Shown piece after piece: positions 8,143 through 16,141 of a DNA stretch of 64,000 nucleotides. Made by a program: the position numbers and the translations under genes. The stretch's first letter is position 1; each line of letters opens with the position of its first letter. The stretch comes from Streptomyces sp. Ru62 (lineage in GTDB: Bacteria > Actinomycetota > Actinomycetes > Streptomycetales > Streptomycetaceae), in contig NZ_PQSU01000015.1 of assembly GCF_002920615.1 (NCBI RefSeq), forward strand, positions 1 to 64,000, read 5' to 3'. The notes under the pieces were generated by a model that searched no databases, was not told where the DNA came from, and saw nothing but the letters and a program-made list of their open reading frames with translations.

Positions 8143-9284
8143 ACCAGGTTGGCCTCCGGGCGCGGGGCGTCGGCCGCGAACCGGCCGGCGCTCAGGGGGC
8201 TGATGTCCAGGAAGGGTACGCGGCCGAGGTACAGGTCGCGGATCACCTCGCCGACGGCCGGCCCTTGGAGGAAGCCGTGCCCGGAGAAGCCGGTCGCGTA
8301 CAGGAACCGGGACACCTCCGGCGCCTCGCCGATCAGGGCGTTGTGGTCGGGGGTGTTCTCGTACAGGCCCGCCCAGCCGCCGGTGCGGGGCAGGTCGAGC
8401 AGGGCGGGGGCGCGCTGCCGCATCGCCTCGGCGAGCCGCGGGATCCACCGGTCGTGGGTGTCGGTGGCGAAGCCGGGCCGCTCGTCCGGGTCGGACATGC
8501 CGAGCAGCAGGCCGGGGCCCTCCCGGTGGAAGTAGAGGCTGGTGGTGAAGTCGATGGTCATGGGCAGCGTGGGCGGCAGGCCCGGCACCGGTCCGGTGAC
8601 GGCGATCTGCCGCCGCAGCGGCCGTACCGGCAGCTCCACGCCCACCATGGCGCCGACCGCCCGGGACCAGGCGCCCGCCGCGCAGATCACCGTGCCGGTC
8701 TCGATCCGGCCGAGGGTCGTGCTGACGGCGGTGATGCTGTCGCCGCGCAGTTCGATGCCGGTGACCTCGGTGTGGCGCAGGATGCGGGCGCCGTGGGCGC
8801 GGGCGGCGCCCGCGTAGCCGTGGACGACGGCCTCCGGGGTGCAGTGGCCGTCGTCCGGGGAGTACGCGGCGGCCAGCAGGCCGTCGGTGCGGATCAGCGG
8901 GGAGAGGCGGCGGGCCTCCTTCGGGGTGAGCAGGCGGCTGGGCACCCCGAGGGAGTTCTGCAACCGCACGCCCGCCTCGAAGGAGGCCACCTGCCCGGGC
9001 GTGGAGAGCAGGAACAGATAGCCGACCCGGCGCAGCCCGATGTCCTGCCCGACCTCCTCCTCGAACCGGCCGAACGCCTCCAGGCTGCGCGCCCCCAGCC
9101 GGATGTTCAGCTCGTCGGAGAACTGCGCCCGCACTCCCCCGGCGGCCTTCGAGGTGGAGCCGGCGGCGAGTTCGTCCCGTTCGACGAGGACGACGTCCCG
9201 CACTCCGGCCCGCGCCAGGTGCCAGGCGATGCTCGTGCCCATCACCCCGCCGCCGACGATGACCACCTCGGCCCGAAGGTCCAC
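8139..9284 (-). CDS. FAD-dependent amine/amino-acid oxidase (DAO, sarcosine-oxidase-like)
   Basis: Flavoprotein of 381 aa with the DAO-family FAD motif VVIVGGGVMGTSIAWHLA (from residue 7) and the C-terminal signature YATGFSGHGFLQGPAVGE. The start is GTG with GGAGGAGG seven bases upstream. Its stop overlaps the LYS1-like start. Relatives oxidise secondary amines such as sarcosine, N-methyl amino acids, pipecolate or opines. Because its two operon partners handle saccharopine, an opine-type secondary amine, saccharopine or a related N-alkyl amino acid is an attractive but unproved substrate. Confidence 0.85.
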   Translation of the reverse strand: MDLRAEVVIVGGGVMGTSIAWHLARAGVRDVVLVERDELAAGSTSKAAGGVRAQFSDELNIRLGARSLEAFGRFEEEVGQDIGLRRVGYLFLLSTPGQVASFEAGVRLQNSLGVPSRLLTPKEARRLSPLIRTDGLLAAAYSPDDGHCTPEAVVHGYAGAARAHGARILRHTEVTGIELRGDSITAVSTTLGRIETGTVICAAGAWSRAVGAMVGVELPVRPLRRQIAVTGPVPGLPPTLPMTIDFTTSLYFHREGPGLLLGMSDPDERPGFATDTHDRWIPRLAEAMRQRAPALLDLPRTGGWAGLYENTPDHNALIGEAPEVSRFLYATGFSGHGFLQGPAVGEVIRDLYLGRVPFLDISPLSAGRFAADAPRPEANLV

Positions 9285-9310
9285 GCCGCCGCCTCCTCCA
9301 CCGCCCGCAC

Positions 9311-9337
9311 GCCTGTCGCCTGTCGCCTGTCGCCTGA
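9311..9337. repeat. 7-bp tandem repeat (GCCTGTC, about 4 copies)
   Basis: Three exact GCCTGTC units and a fourth diverged unit lie between the GTP cyclohydrolase stop and the flavin-oxidase start. It is a short, slippage-prone microsatellite in a 94-bp gap, and copy number may vary between strains. Confidence 0.7.
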
Positions 9338-9378
9338 TCCTTTCCGGAACTCCGCCCGCCCAACCGGCGACCGGGCGT

Positions 9379-10050
9379 TCAGGAGCCGTGGGCGACGGCG
9401 TCCAGATGGGGCAGGTGGTGGTCCATCCGCTCCCGCTTGGTCCGCAGGTACGTGATGTTGCTCTCGCACGGCTCGATCAGCAGCGGCACCTGCTCGGCGA
9501 CCTGGACGCCGTGCCGGACCAGCGCCTCCCGCTTGCGCGGGTTGTTGGACATCAGCCGTACCGAGCGCACCCCGAGGTCACGCAGGATCTCGGCGGCCAC
9601 GCCGTAGTCGCGGGCGTCCACCGGCAGGCCGAGCGCCAGGTTCGCCTCCACCGTGTCCAGGCCCTCCGCCTGGAGCGCCATCGCGCGCAGCTTGGCGAGC
9701 AGACCGATGCCGCGCCCCTCGTGTCCCCTCAAGTACACGACGATGCCGCTGCCTTCGGCGACCACCGCGCGCATCGCCGCCTCCAGCTGGTCCCCGCACT
9801 CGCAGTGCCGGGAGCCGAACGCGTCCCCGGTCAGGCACTCCGAGTGCAGCCGGGTCAGCACGTTCTCGGTACCGATCTCGCCGTACACCAGGGCCACTTG
9901 CTCGTCACCGCGGTCGTGGTCCAGGTAGCCGACCGCCTGGAATTTCCCGTACACGGTGGGCAGGGGTGCATTCACGACGCGTTCCGCGCCGGAACGCCGC
10001 GGGGACTTCTTGCCGAGTACGCCGATGTTGACGCCGGTGTTTTCTGTCAT
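9379..10050 (-). CDS. GTP cyclohydrolase II paralogue with Met at the Tyr position (FAPy-forming type)
   Basis: Protein of 223 aa. Zinc ligands C72, C83 and C85 (CLTGDAFGSRHCEC) and the GTP loop RGHEGRGIGL are intact. In canonical enzymes the next helix reads KLRAY or KIRAY, whose tyrosine (E. coli Tyr105) is needed for full processing to the deformylated product. Here it is KLRAM (M124). A Streptomyces coelicolor paralogue with the same Met is known to release the formylated intermediate FAPy instead. It stands alone without other riboflavin genes and is divergent, with a 38-bp gap, from a creatininase-like gene. The start at 10050 has an AGGA Shine-Dalgarno. Confidence 0.88.
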   Translation of the reverse strand: MTENTGVNIGVLGKKSPRRSGAERVVNAPLPTVYGKFQAVGYLDHDRGDEQVALVYGEIGTENVLTRLHSECLTGDAFGSRHCECGDQLEAAMRAVVAEGSGIVVYLRGHEGRGIGLLAKLRAMALQAEGLDTVEANLALGLPVDARDYGVAAEILRDLGVRSVRLMSNNPRKREALVRHGVQVAEQVPLLIEPCESNITYLRTKRERMDHHLPHLDAVAHGS

Positions 10051-10088
10051 GATCTGATTCCTAAGCAGAGACGAAAGGCCGTGAAAAG
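10051..10088. promoter_or_regulatory. very short divergent promoter region
   Basis: Only 38 bp separate the start codons of the GTP cyclohydrolase II and creatininase-like genes, and both Shine-Dalgarno sequences lie inside it (AGGA for the minus gene, GAAAGG for the plus gene). The promoters must overlap or extend into the coding regions, so the two genes are almost certainly co-regulated. The segment is richer in A+T than its surroundings. Confidence 0.55.
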
Positions 10089-10865
10089 ATGAGTGGTTCG
10101 GGCGCGCGGACGGCGGCGTACGCGGTGGTGAGCGGCGTGGTGCCGACGGACACCACCGAGGACGTACGGACCCGGGGGGCGGGCGTGTCAGCACAGGTCG
10201 CCGTCCTTCCCGTCGGGAGCTTCGAACAGCACGGTCCGTTCCTTCCGCTGGCGACCGACACGCTGGTCGCCTGCGCCGTGGCGCGGGAGATCGCCGCCGC
10301 GTACCCGGTGCACCTCCTCCCTCCGGTGACGGTCTCCTGCTCGCACGAGCACGCGGCCTGGCCGGGGACCGTCAGCATCTCCGCCGTGACCCTCCACGCG
10401 GTGGTCTCCGACATCGCGGCGTCGCTGCGCCGCTCGGGCGTCGAGGCACTGGTCGTCGTCAACGGGCACGGCGGCAACTACGTGCTGGGCAACGTCGTCC
10501 AGGAGTCCTCCGCGCGCGGTGAGCGGATGGCGCTGTTCCCGGCCGCCGAGGACTGGGAGGCGGCGCGGGAGCGGGCCGGGGTGGTCACCTCGCTGCTCAC
10601 CGACATGCACGCGGGAGAAATCGAGACCTCGATTCTGCTGCACGCTCACCCCGAATTCGTCCGCCCTGGTCACGAGTCCGCCGATTTCGTCGCCGACGAC
10701 CGTCGCCATCTGCTCACCGTGGGAATGTCCGCCTATACCGAATCGGGCGTCATCGGCCGTCCTTCCCTGGGTTCGGCGGAAAAGGGGAAGGAACTGCTGG
10801 CGAGTTTGGCGGAATCCTTCGAGCCGTATTTCAGGCTGCTCACCTCGGCGCCGGACCGGGACTGA
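10089..10865 (+). CDS. creatininase-family amidohydrolase, candidate FAPy deformylase
   Basis: Protein of 258 aa in the creatinine amidohydrolase/ArfB/MftE superfamily. Metal ligands are visible: E46 and H48 in GSFEQHGPFLPL, D57 in ATDT, H127 in NGHGGN, and H174/E177 in DMHAGEIETS. In archaea a member of this family (ArfB) removes the formyl group from FAPy, the product of an atypical GTP cyclohydrolase. The neighbour at 9379 is predicted to make exactly that compound, so deformylation of FAPy is the best functional guess. The 3' end overlaps a convergent gene by 133 bp. A mycofactocin MftE role is unlikely because no mycofactocin genes are nearby. Confidence 0.82.
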   Translation: MSGSGARTAAYAVVSGVVPTDTTEDVRTRGAGVSAQVAVLPVGSFEQHGPFLPLATDTLVACAVAREIAAAYPVHLLPPVTVSCSHEHAAWPGTVSISAVTLHAVVSDIAASLRRSGVEALVVVNGHGGNYVLGNVVQESSARGERMALFPAAEDWEAARERAGVVTSLLTDMHAGEIETSILLHAHPEFVRPGHESADFVADDRRHLLTVGMSAYTESGVIGRPSLGSAEKGKELLASLAESFEPYFRLLTSAPDRD

Positions 10866-12121
10866 CCCCGGCCGGCGGCCCCCTGCCGACCGGGACCCGT
10901 GGGGGCGGCCCCGGTCGGCGGGCGGTCGCCGGCGGCGGGGGTGGCGAACGGTGCGGCGGGCCCGGTGCGCAGGGTCTCGTACCAGCGCAGGAGCAGGACC
11001 ACGGCGCCGGGCAGGCTCGCCACGAAGCTCAGTACGCCGTAGACCACGGCGACCGCGACACCGGTGTCCGCGCCGAGCCCCGCCGCGCCGAACGCCCAGG
11101 CGGTGACGCCCTCGCGGGGGCCGAAACCGCCGACGTTCAGCGGCAGCCCCATGGCCAGCAGCGCCAGTACCGCGAGCGGCAGCAGCACCGCGACCGGCGC
11201 GGCCGAGCCGGCCACCCGGGCCGCGACGACGAACATGACCAGGTGCCCGGCCAGGACGACCGCGGAGGACAGTGCGACACCCGGCCCGCTCTGCCGGGAC
11301 GCCAGTCCCCGGCGGGCCTCGCCGAGCGTCCGGCGCAGCGCGCCGTGCCGGCGGCCCGGCGGCCGGTTCATCCGGACGGCGAGGACGACGGCCAGCGCGC
11401 CGACGGCGGCCAGCGCCGTGAGCGGGGCGAAGCCACGGACCTCGGCACGCACCGGCGACGGCAGGGTCAGCAGCACCGCCGCGCCCGCCACGGCCAGCGC
11501 GATCTGCCCCGCGACCCGCTCCAGTACGACCGCCTTCACCCCGCGCCGGACGTCACCCGCGCTCTGCCCGTGCCGGACCGCCCGGTGCACATCGCCCAGG
11601 ATTCCGCCGGGCAGGGCCGCGTTCAGGAACAGCGCCCGGTAGTAGTCGGCCACGGCCGCTCCCAGCGGCAGCCGCAGCCGCAGACCCCGGGCCACCAGCT
11701 GCCAACGCCACGCGCTGCACACGGTGGTGACCACGCCGACGCCCAGCGCCGCCAGCACCGTCACGGCGTCGATGCGCCGCAGTCCGTCCAGCAGGGCACC
11801 GGTACCGAGCCGCCACAGGAGCGCGGCGAGGATGCCGGCCCCGACGAGGGTGCCGACGTGGGTACGCAGGCTGCGGGAGTCGCGGCGCCGGGGGGTGGGG
11901 GGTGTCGCGTCCGCGCGGAGTGCCTGTGCCTGCGCCTCTGTCCGTGCCTGCGTCATGTGCGGGCACGCGGGAGCCGACTGGGGCGCGGCGCCTGCCGGTT
12001 CCGCCGGTGTCGTACGCGCGTCCGTGCCGGTGTCCTCGCCCGGCGTTGCCGTACCCGCGTACGTGCCCGTGTCCGCCCCCGTCGGCACCCTCGTGCCCGC
12101 TGCCGTCGTCCTCCCGCTCAC
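10733..12121 (-). CDS. flippase-like integral membrane protein (UPF0104 / LPTM superfamily)
   Basis: Polytopic membrane protein of 462 aa related to the flippase-like domain of lysyl-phosphatidylglycerol synthases. It has repeated hydrophobic helices between about residues 80 and 385 and the conserved pieces DYYRALFLNAALPGGILGDV and GLPLNVGGFGPREGVTAWAF. The GTG at 12121 overlaps the stop of the methyltransferase (GTGA). The first 70 residues are Thr/Gly/Ala-rich and low in complexity, and an ATG at 11956 is an alternative start. The C-terminal tail of about 75 residues is hydrophilic and antisense to the end of the creatininase-like gene. It could move a lipid-linked product of the cluster across the membrane. 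Confidence 0.82.
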   Translation of the reverse strand: MSGRTTAAGTRVPTGADTGTYAGTATPGEDTGTDARTTPAEPAGAAPQSAPACPHMTQARTEAQAQALRADATPPTPRRRDSRSLRTHVGTLVGAGILAALLWRLGTGALLDGLRRIDAVTVLAALGVGVVTTVCSAWRWQLVARGLRLRLPLGAAVADYYRALFLNAALPGGILGDVHRAVRHGQSAGDVRRGVKAVVLERVAGQIALAVAGAAVLLTLPSPVRAEVRGFAPLTALAAVGALAVVLAVRMNRPPGRRHGALRRTLGEARRGLASRQSGPGVALSSAVVLAGHLVMFVVAARVAGSAAPVAVLLPLAVLALLAMGLPLNVGGFGPREGVTAWAFGAAGLGADTGVAVAVVYGVLSFVASLPGAVVLLLRWYETLRTGPAAPFATPAAGDRPPTGAAPTGPGRQGAAGRGQSRSGAEVSSLKYGSKDSAKLASSSFPFSAEPREGRPMTPDSV

Positions 12122-13362
12122 GCCGCCGCGCCCCTCGGCCTGGGCAGCGCCAGCAGGTCGGTGTGGTGGACGGTGACCCGCAGCGCGCCGGCCGCGCAGG
12201 CGGCGAGCCGGGTGCTCAGGTACGTCTCGGCCCGGTCGCCCAGGTCCGGCCGTTGTTCGACGGCGGCGCCCACCCAGCCGCGCAGCCACTGCTCGGTCAG
12301 CGCGGCCTCCTCGGCGCCGAGCCGCCACGGGCTCGCGTGCACCCGGACCGTCGCCCCGCGCTCGGCGAACGCCTCGCAGGCCACGGTGACCGCGTCCGGG
12401 CCGAGCAGCCCGCCGCGCCGCTGGTGGGCGTTGAACGCCTCGGCGATCTCGGCGTCCAGCGGGTCCTCGGGGGCGAGTTCGACGCGTCCCGCGACGGAGA
12501 GGGTGAGCAGCGCCGGGCAGCCGGCGCCCGCGCAGGCGTCCGCCAGGGCATCGATCTCCTCCCGGGTGAGCACGTCGAGCAACGCGGACGCGGTGACCAG
12601 CGAGGCCCCGGTCAGCGCTTCCGGGGTGAGCCGGGCGACGTCACCGCGCCGGGTCTCCACCGTGACGCGGCTGCCGTCGGCGGCGGAGCGCGGGGAGGCC
12701 ACGGCGGCGAAGTGCAGCAGGTAGGGATCGCGGTCGTGCAGGATCCAGTGCTGGGCGCCGTCGAGGCGGGGCGCGAGCCAGCGGCCCATCGAGCCGGTGC
12801 CGCAGCCCAGGTCGTGCACCACCAGTCCGCCGGACCGGCCCGGCAGGTTGGCCAGCCGGATCCGCAGCGGGTCCAGCAGTTCCTGCGCGCGGGCCACCGC
12901 GTCGGCGCCTTCCCGCAGTTGCAGCCACTCGGGCGCGTACCGCGGGGGTTCCTCCTGGTCGCCGTCCCGCAGTCGTACGGTGGACCGCTCGCCGGGACGG
13001 ACCACGGGCCCGGCACCGGCGACGACCGGACCGGCAGCGCCGTCACCGGCGGAGCCGCCGGCGCCGGTCGGCCCGGTCCCCGGCGTGCCGCCGCGCCCGC
13101 CCGCCCCGCTGGGACCCCCGGCACCGGTCTCGCCGCCGGGTGCCTCCGCACCCACCTCCATGCCCACGGTCTCCACGCCTGGTACCTCCTCGCTCCGCGC
13201 ACCCGCGGCACCCTGCACGAACTCTTGTGCCGCGGGCCCGGGCCGAGCGGGAACCAGTCCGTCCGCAGCGGACCGGACGCCCACCGCGTCACCGCCCCTC
13301 GACCCACCCGGCTCCCACCGCACCTGCGCCACCTCCGCGCCCCTGTCCCCGTGCCCGCTCAC
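12118..13362 (-). CDS. SAM-dependent methyltransferase with low-complexity N-terminus
   Basis: Protein of 414 aa. The first roughly 145 residues are Gly/Ala/Pro-rich and disordered-looking. A class I methyltransferase fold follows, with SAM motif I at VVHDLGCGTGSMGRWL and a post-I acidic residue region (ILHDRDPYLL). The GTG at 13362 overlaps the glycosyltransferase stop and its own stop overlaps the flippase-like start, so three genes are translationally chained. Longer open frame exists upstream but is covered by the glycosyltransferase. The substrate is unknown and presumably an intermediate of the same cluster. Confidence 0.82.
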   Translation of the reverse strand: MSGHGDRGAEVAQVRWEPGGSRGGDAVGVRSAADGLVPARPGPAAQEFVQGAAGARSEEVPGVETVGMEVGAEAPGGETGAGGPSGAGGRGGTPGTGPTGAGGSAGDGAAGPVVAGAGPVVRPGERSTVRLRDGDQEEPPRYAPEWLQLREGADAVARAQELLDPLRIRLANLPGRSGGLVVHDLGCGTGSMGRWLAPRLDGAQHWILHDRDPYLLHFAAVASPRSAADGSRVTVETRRGDVARLTPEALTGASLVTASALLDVLTREEIDALADACAGAGCPALLTLSVAGRVELAPEDPLDAEIAEAFNAHQRRGGLLGPDAVTVACEAFAERGATVRVHASPWRLGAEEAALTEQWLRGWVGAAVEQRPDLGDRAETYLSTRLAACAAGALRVTVHHTDLLALPRPRGAAA

Positions 13363-14540
13363 GCCGTCCTCCTCGGTCGTTCCGGGAGGCGGCCGAGGAC
13401 CGCCGCGAGGCTGCGGGCGGTGGTCGCCCAGCCGTCGAGGGCGGCGCGGCGGCCGCGGGCCGCGGCCTTGAGGCGGCGGCGCACGTCGGGTTCGCCGAAC
13501 CAGCCGCGCAGTTCGGCGGCGAGCGCGGCGGGGTCCTCCGGCGGGACGAGGATGCCGGGCACCCCGCCGTCCGGGGCGCGGCCGACCGCCTCGGGCAGTC
13601 CGCCGACGTCGGTCGCGAGGACGGGGATGCCCCGGGCGAGGGCCTCGGTGACCGCCATGCCGTAGGTCTCGGCGTAAGAGGTGAGGACCATCAGGTCGGC
13701 GGCGGCGTAGGAGGCGTCGAGGTCGGCGCCGGAGCGGGGGCCGGTGAGACGCAGGCGGTCGGTGAGACCGTGCCGGGCGATCAGCTCCCGCAGGTGGGTC
13801 ACGTAGTCCGGGTCGTGGCCGAGGCCGCCGACGCACTCGCAGGTCCACGGCAGGTCCCGGACCGCCGCGAGCGCCTCCACCAGCCGGTGCTGGCCCTTGC
13901 GCGGGGTCACCGCTGCCACGCATAGCAGGCGGGAGACGCCGTCGGTGCCGGGTGCGAGGGGCGCGATGTCGGCGCCGGGCGCGGCCACGTGCACCCGGTC
14001 GGGGGCGAGTCCGTGGTGGGAGACGAGCCGGCGGACCGCCCAGTCGCTGGTGGCTATCACCGCGGGCACCGCCCGCAGCACCATCCGCTCGCGCGCGTCC
14101 AGGTCGGCGGCGACGGCCGGGTCCAGGCCGGTCTCGTCACCGAGGGGGAGGTGGACGAGGACCGCGAGGCGCAGGCGCCGCGCCTCGGGGACGACGGTCT
14201 CGGGGACTCCGCAGGCGACGAGGCCGTCGAGGAGGACGACGGAGTCGTCCGGGAGGCTCCGCAGCGTGCGGGCGAGCGCGTCGCGGGCGGCGGCGTCCGG
14301 GCGCGGCCAGGTGCCGGGTACGGCGTGCCGGGTGACCTGCCAGCCGAAGCCGGGCAGGTCCAGGCAGACCCGGCGGTCGTAGGCGTTGCCGCCGCTGGGT
14401 GCGGCCGGGTCGTCGACGCCGCCCGGCATCACGAAGTGCACACTGCGCAGGGACATGGGGATGATTCCGGCGTTCGGGGCGGCGCTGGGCTGCGAGGGCA
14501 CGTACGCGAGGCGTGCCCGCTCCACGGTCAGGTCGGTCAC
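13359..14540 (-). CDS. glycosyltransferase, GT4-like (GT-B fold)
   Basis: Protein of 393 aa with the C-terminal GT1/GT4 domain. The signature EX7E is present as E291 to E299 in SYAETYGMAVTEAL, preceded by VAAVTPRKGQHRLVEAL, which begins the donor-binding half. It probably uses a nucleotide- or GDP-sugar and retains configuration. Start is GTG at 14540, overlapping the TGA of the PTPS-like gene. It is the second gene of the PTPS-GT-MT-flippase chain. The N-terminal acceptor half is not similar to a GT I can name, so acceptor specificity is open. Confidence 0.87.
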   Translation of the reverse strand: MTDLTVERARLAYVPSQPSAAPNAGIIPMSLRSVHFVMPGGVDDPAAPSGGNAYDRRVCLDLPGFGWQVTRHAVPGTWPRPDAAARDALARTLRSLPDDSVVLLDGLVACGVPETVVPEARRLRLAVLVHLPLGDETGLDPAVAADLDARERMVLRAVPAVIATSDWAVRRLVSHHGLAPDRVHVAAPGADIAPLAPGTDGVSRLLCVAAVTPRKGQHRLVEALAAVRDLPWTCECVGGLGHDPDYVTHLRELIARHGLTDRLRLTGPRSGADLDASYAAADLMVLTSYAETYGMAVTEALARGIPVLATDVGGLPEAVGRAPDGGVPGILVPPEDPAALAAELRGWFGEPDVRRRLKAAARGRRAALDGWATTARSLAAVLGRLPERPRRTA

Positions 14541-14935
14541 AGGTCACGCTCGTAACTCGCCCAGGCGATGTGGGACTCGTGGAGCGTGACGGTGATCCCG
14601 GCGAGGCCCTTGGCGCCCTCGCCGAGCGCGCCCTTCGCGATCCGCTCGGCGAGCCGGTCGGCGATGACCTTGGCCAGGAACTCGGTGGAGGTGTTGACGC
14701 CGGCGAACTCCGGCTCGTCGTCGAGGTTGCGGTAGTTCAGCTCCGCGGTGATGGTGCGCAGTTCCTGCGTGGCCAGGCCGATGTCGACCACGATGTTGTC
14801 CTCGTCCAGCTGCTCGCGGCGGAACGTCGCGTCCACGAGGAACGTGGCGCCGTGCAGGCGCTGCGCGGGTCCGAAGACCTCGCCGCGGAAGCTGTGGGCG
14901 ATCATGATGTGATCGCGGACGGTGATGCTGAACAA
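14537..14935 (-). CDS. PTPS-fold protein lacking the catalytic triad
   Basis: Protein of 132 aa in the 6-pyruvoyl-/6-carboxy-tetrahydropterin synthase family. Aligned by eye to QueD, zinc ligands H14 and H28 remain but the third (HGH) is alanine (HGA, A30). The catalytic Cys is A24, and the Asp-His pair is N67-Y68 in LNYRNLDD. The glutamate that anchors the pterin ring is kept (E120 in LHESH), as is the NTSTEFLA motif. It therefore probably binds a pterin- or pyrimidine-like ligand but cannot do ordinary PTPS chemistry. TTG start with GGAGGG 10 bases upstream. First gene of a coupled operon. Confidence 0.83.
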   Translation of the reverse strand: MFSITVRDHIMIAHSFRGEVFGPAQRLHGATFLVDATFRREQLDEDNIVVDIGLATQELRTITAELNYRNLDDEPEFAGVNTSTEFLAKVIADRLAERIAKGALGEGAKGLAGITVTLHESHIAWASYERDL

Positions 14936-15044
14936 CGGACGACCCTCCAGGTGCGGCGCGTCTGGTCCCCCGCCTTGCCCGCCGGGGGATGCCGTGTAGT
15001 ACGGCTCTTCGCTTCCCCGTGTTCAGCCGTTCCTCACTCTTTTC

Positions 15045-16034
15045 TCAGGTCAGACCGGTCTCCGTGTACCGGATCCGGTGGCACAGGGCGGGGATCTCAC
15101 CGGACGCCAGCCTGGGCATCACGTCCGGGAGTTCCTCGAAAGCGCTCTCCCCGGTGATGAGCGCGTCCAACGCCGGGTCGGCGAGCAGGTCCAGGGCGAG
15201 CGCCATCCGGTCGGCGTAGGTACGGCCGGACCGGGCGGCCGGGGAGACGGTGCCGACCTGGCTGCCGCGCACGGTGAGCCGGCGGGAGTGGAAGGCCTCG
15301 CCGAGCGGCAGGGCCACGCGCCGGTCGCCGTACCAGCTCAGTTCCACGACCGTGCCCTCGGGGGCGAGGAGTTGCAGGGCCCGGGTGAGGCCGGCCTCGG
15401 TGGCGCTGGCGTGGACGACGAGGTCGCAGTCGCCGAGGGCGTCGGCCGGTGCGGCGAAGTCGATGCCGAGCGCCTCGGCGGTCCCGGCGCGGGCCGGGTC
15501 GGCGTCGACCAGCTGGAGGCGGACGCCGGGGAAGCGGGCGAGCAGTGCGGCGACCGAGCAGCCGACCATGCCGCCGCCGACGACCGCGATCCGGTCGCCG
15601 AGCAGCGGTGTCGCGTCCCACACGGCGTTGACGGCGGTCTCGACGGTCCCGGCGAGCACGGCCCGCCCGGCGGGCACCCGCTCGGGCACGACGGTGACGG
15701 CGCTCACCGGAACGACGTAACGGCTCTGGTGCGGGTACAGGCAGAAGACGGTACGGCCCGTCAGCGCGGCCGGGCCCGCCTCGACCACGCCGACGCTGAG
15801 GTAGCCGTACTTCACCGGTGCCGGGAAGTCGCCCTCCTGGAACGGTGCGCGCATCACGGTGTGCTGGCTCTCCGGCACGCCGCCCCGGAAGACGAGGGTC
15901 TCCGTGCCCCGGCTGACTCCGGAGTACAGGGCCCGGACCAGGACCTCGTCCTCGGCGGGCTCCGCGAGGGTGACCTCGCGCAGCTCCCCGTGGCCGGGCG
16001 AGCGGAGCCAGAACGCGCGGGCCGACCGGTTCAT
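15045..16034 (-). CDS. zinc-type (MDR) alcohol dehydrogenase-like protein
   Basis: Medium-chain dehydrogenase/reductase of 329 aa. The N-terminus has ALYSGVSRGTETLVFRGGVP, as in BchC-like members that lack the structural-zinc cysteine cluster, and the nucleotide-binding motif is VVGGGMVGCSVAALLARF. It likely oxidises or reduces a hydroxyl/carbonyl with NAD(P). An ATG also occurs at 16040, but AGGAGG at 16041-16046 abuts it and is correctly spaced (6 nt) from the ATG at 16034, which I prefer. It sits 109 bp upstream of the PTPS-like gene in the same direction and may be co-transcribed. Confidence 0.85.
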   Translation of the reverse strand: MNRSARAFWLRSPGHGELREVTLAEPAEDEVLVRALYSGVSRGTETLVFRGGVPESQHTVMRAPFQEGDFPAPVKYGYLSVGVVEAGPAALTGRTVFCLYPHQSRYVVPVSAVTVVPERVPAGRAVLAGTVETAVNAVWDATPLLGDRIAVVGGGMVGCSVAALLARFPGVRLQLVDADPARAGTAEALGIDFAAPADALGDCDLVVHASATEAGLTRALQLLAPEGTVVELSWYGDRRVALPLGEAFHSRRLTVRGSQVGTVSPAARSGRTYADRMALALDLLADPALDALITGESAFEELPDVMPRLASGEIPALCHRIRYTETGLT

Positions 16035-16141
16035 CGGCATCCTCCTGAACGATCGGGAAGTTGTTCACGTACCGAGTTGTGCACAGGCCGCGCACAGTAC
16101 GCGGCGTTGATCGACTCTGTCACTCGGCCGGAGGGTGTGCG

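Noticed and set aside
10089..10865. Creatininase-like gene as MftE of a mycofactocin cluster
   Set aside because: The NGHGGN motif fits, but there is no mycofactocin precursor, radical SAM maturase or associated dehydrogenase in the neighbourhood.
12118..13923. A 601-residue version of the methyltransferase
   Set aside because: The extra N-terminal part overlaps the glycosyltransferase gene and has no domain. The GTG at 13362 gives the usual 4-nt overlap.
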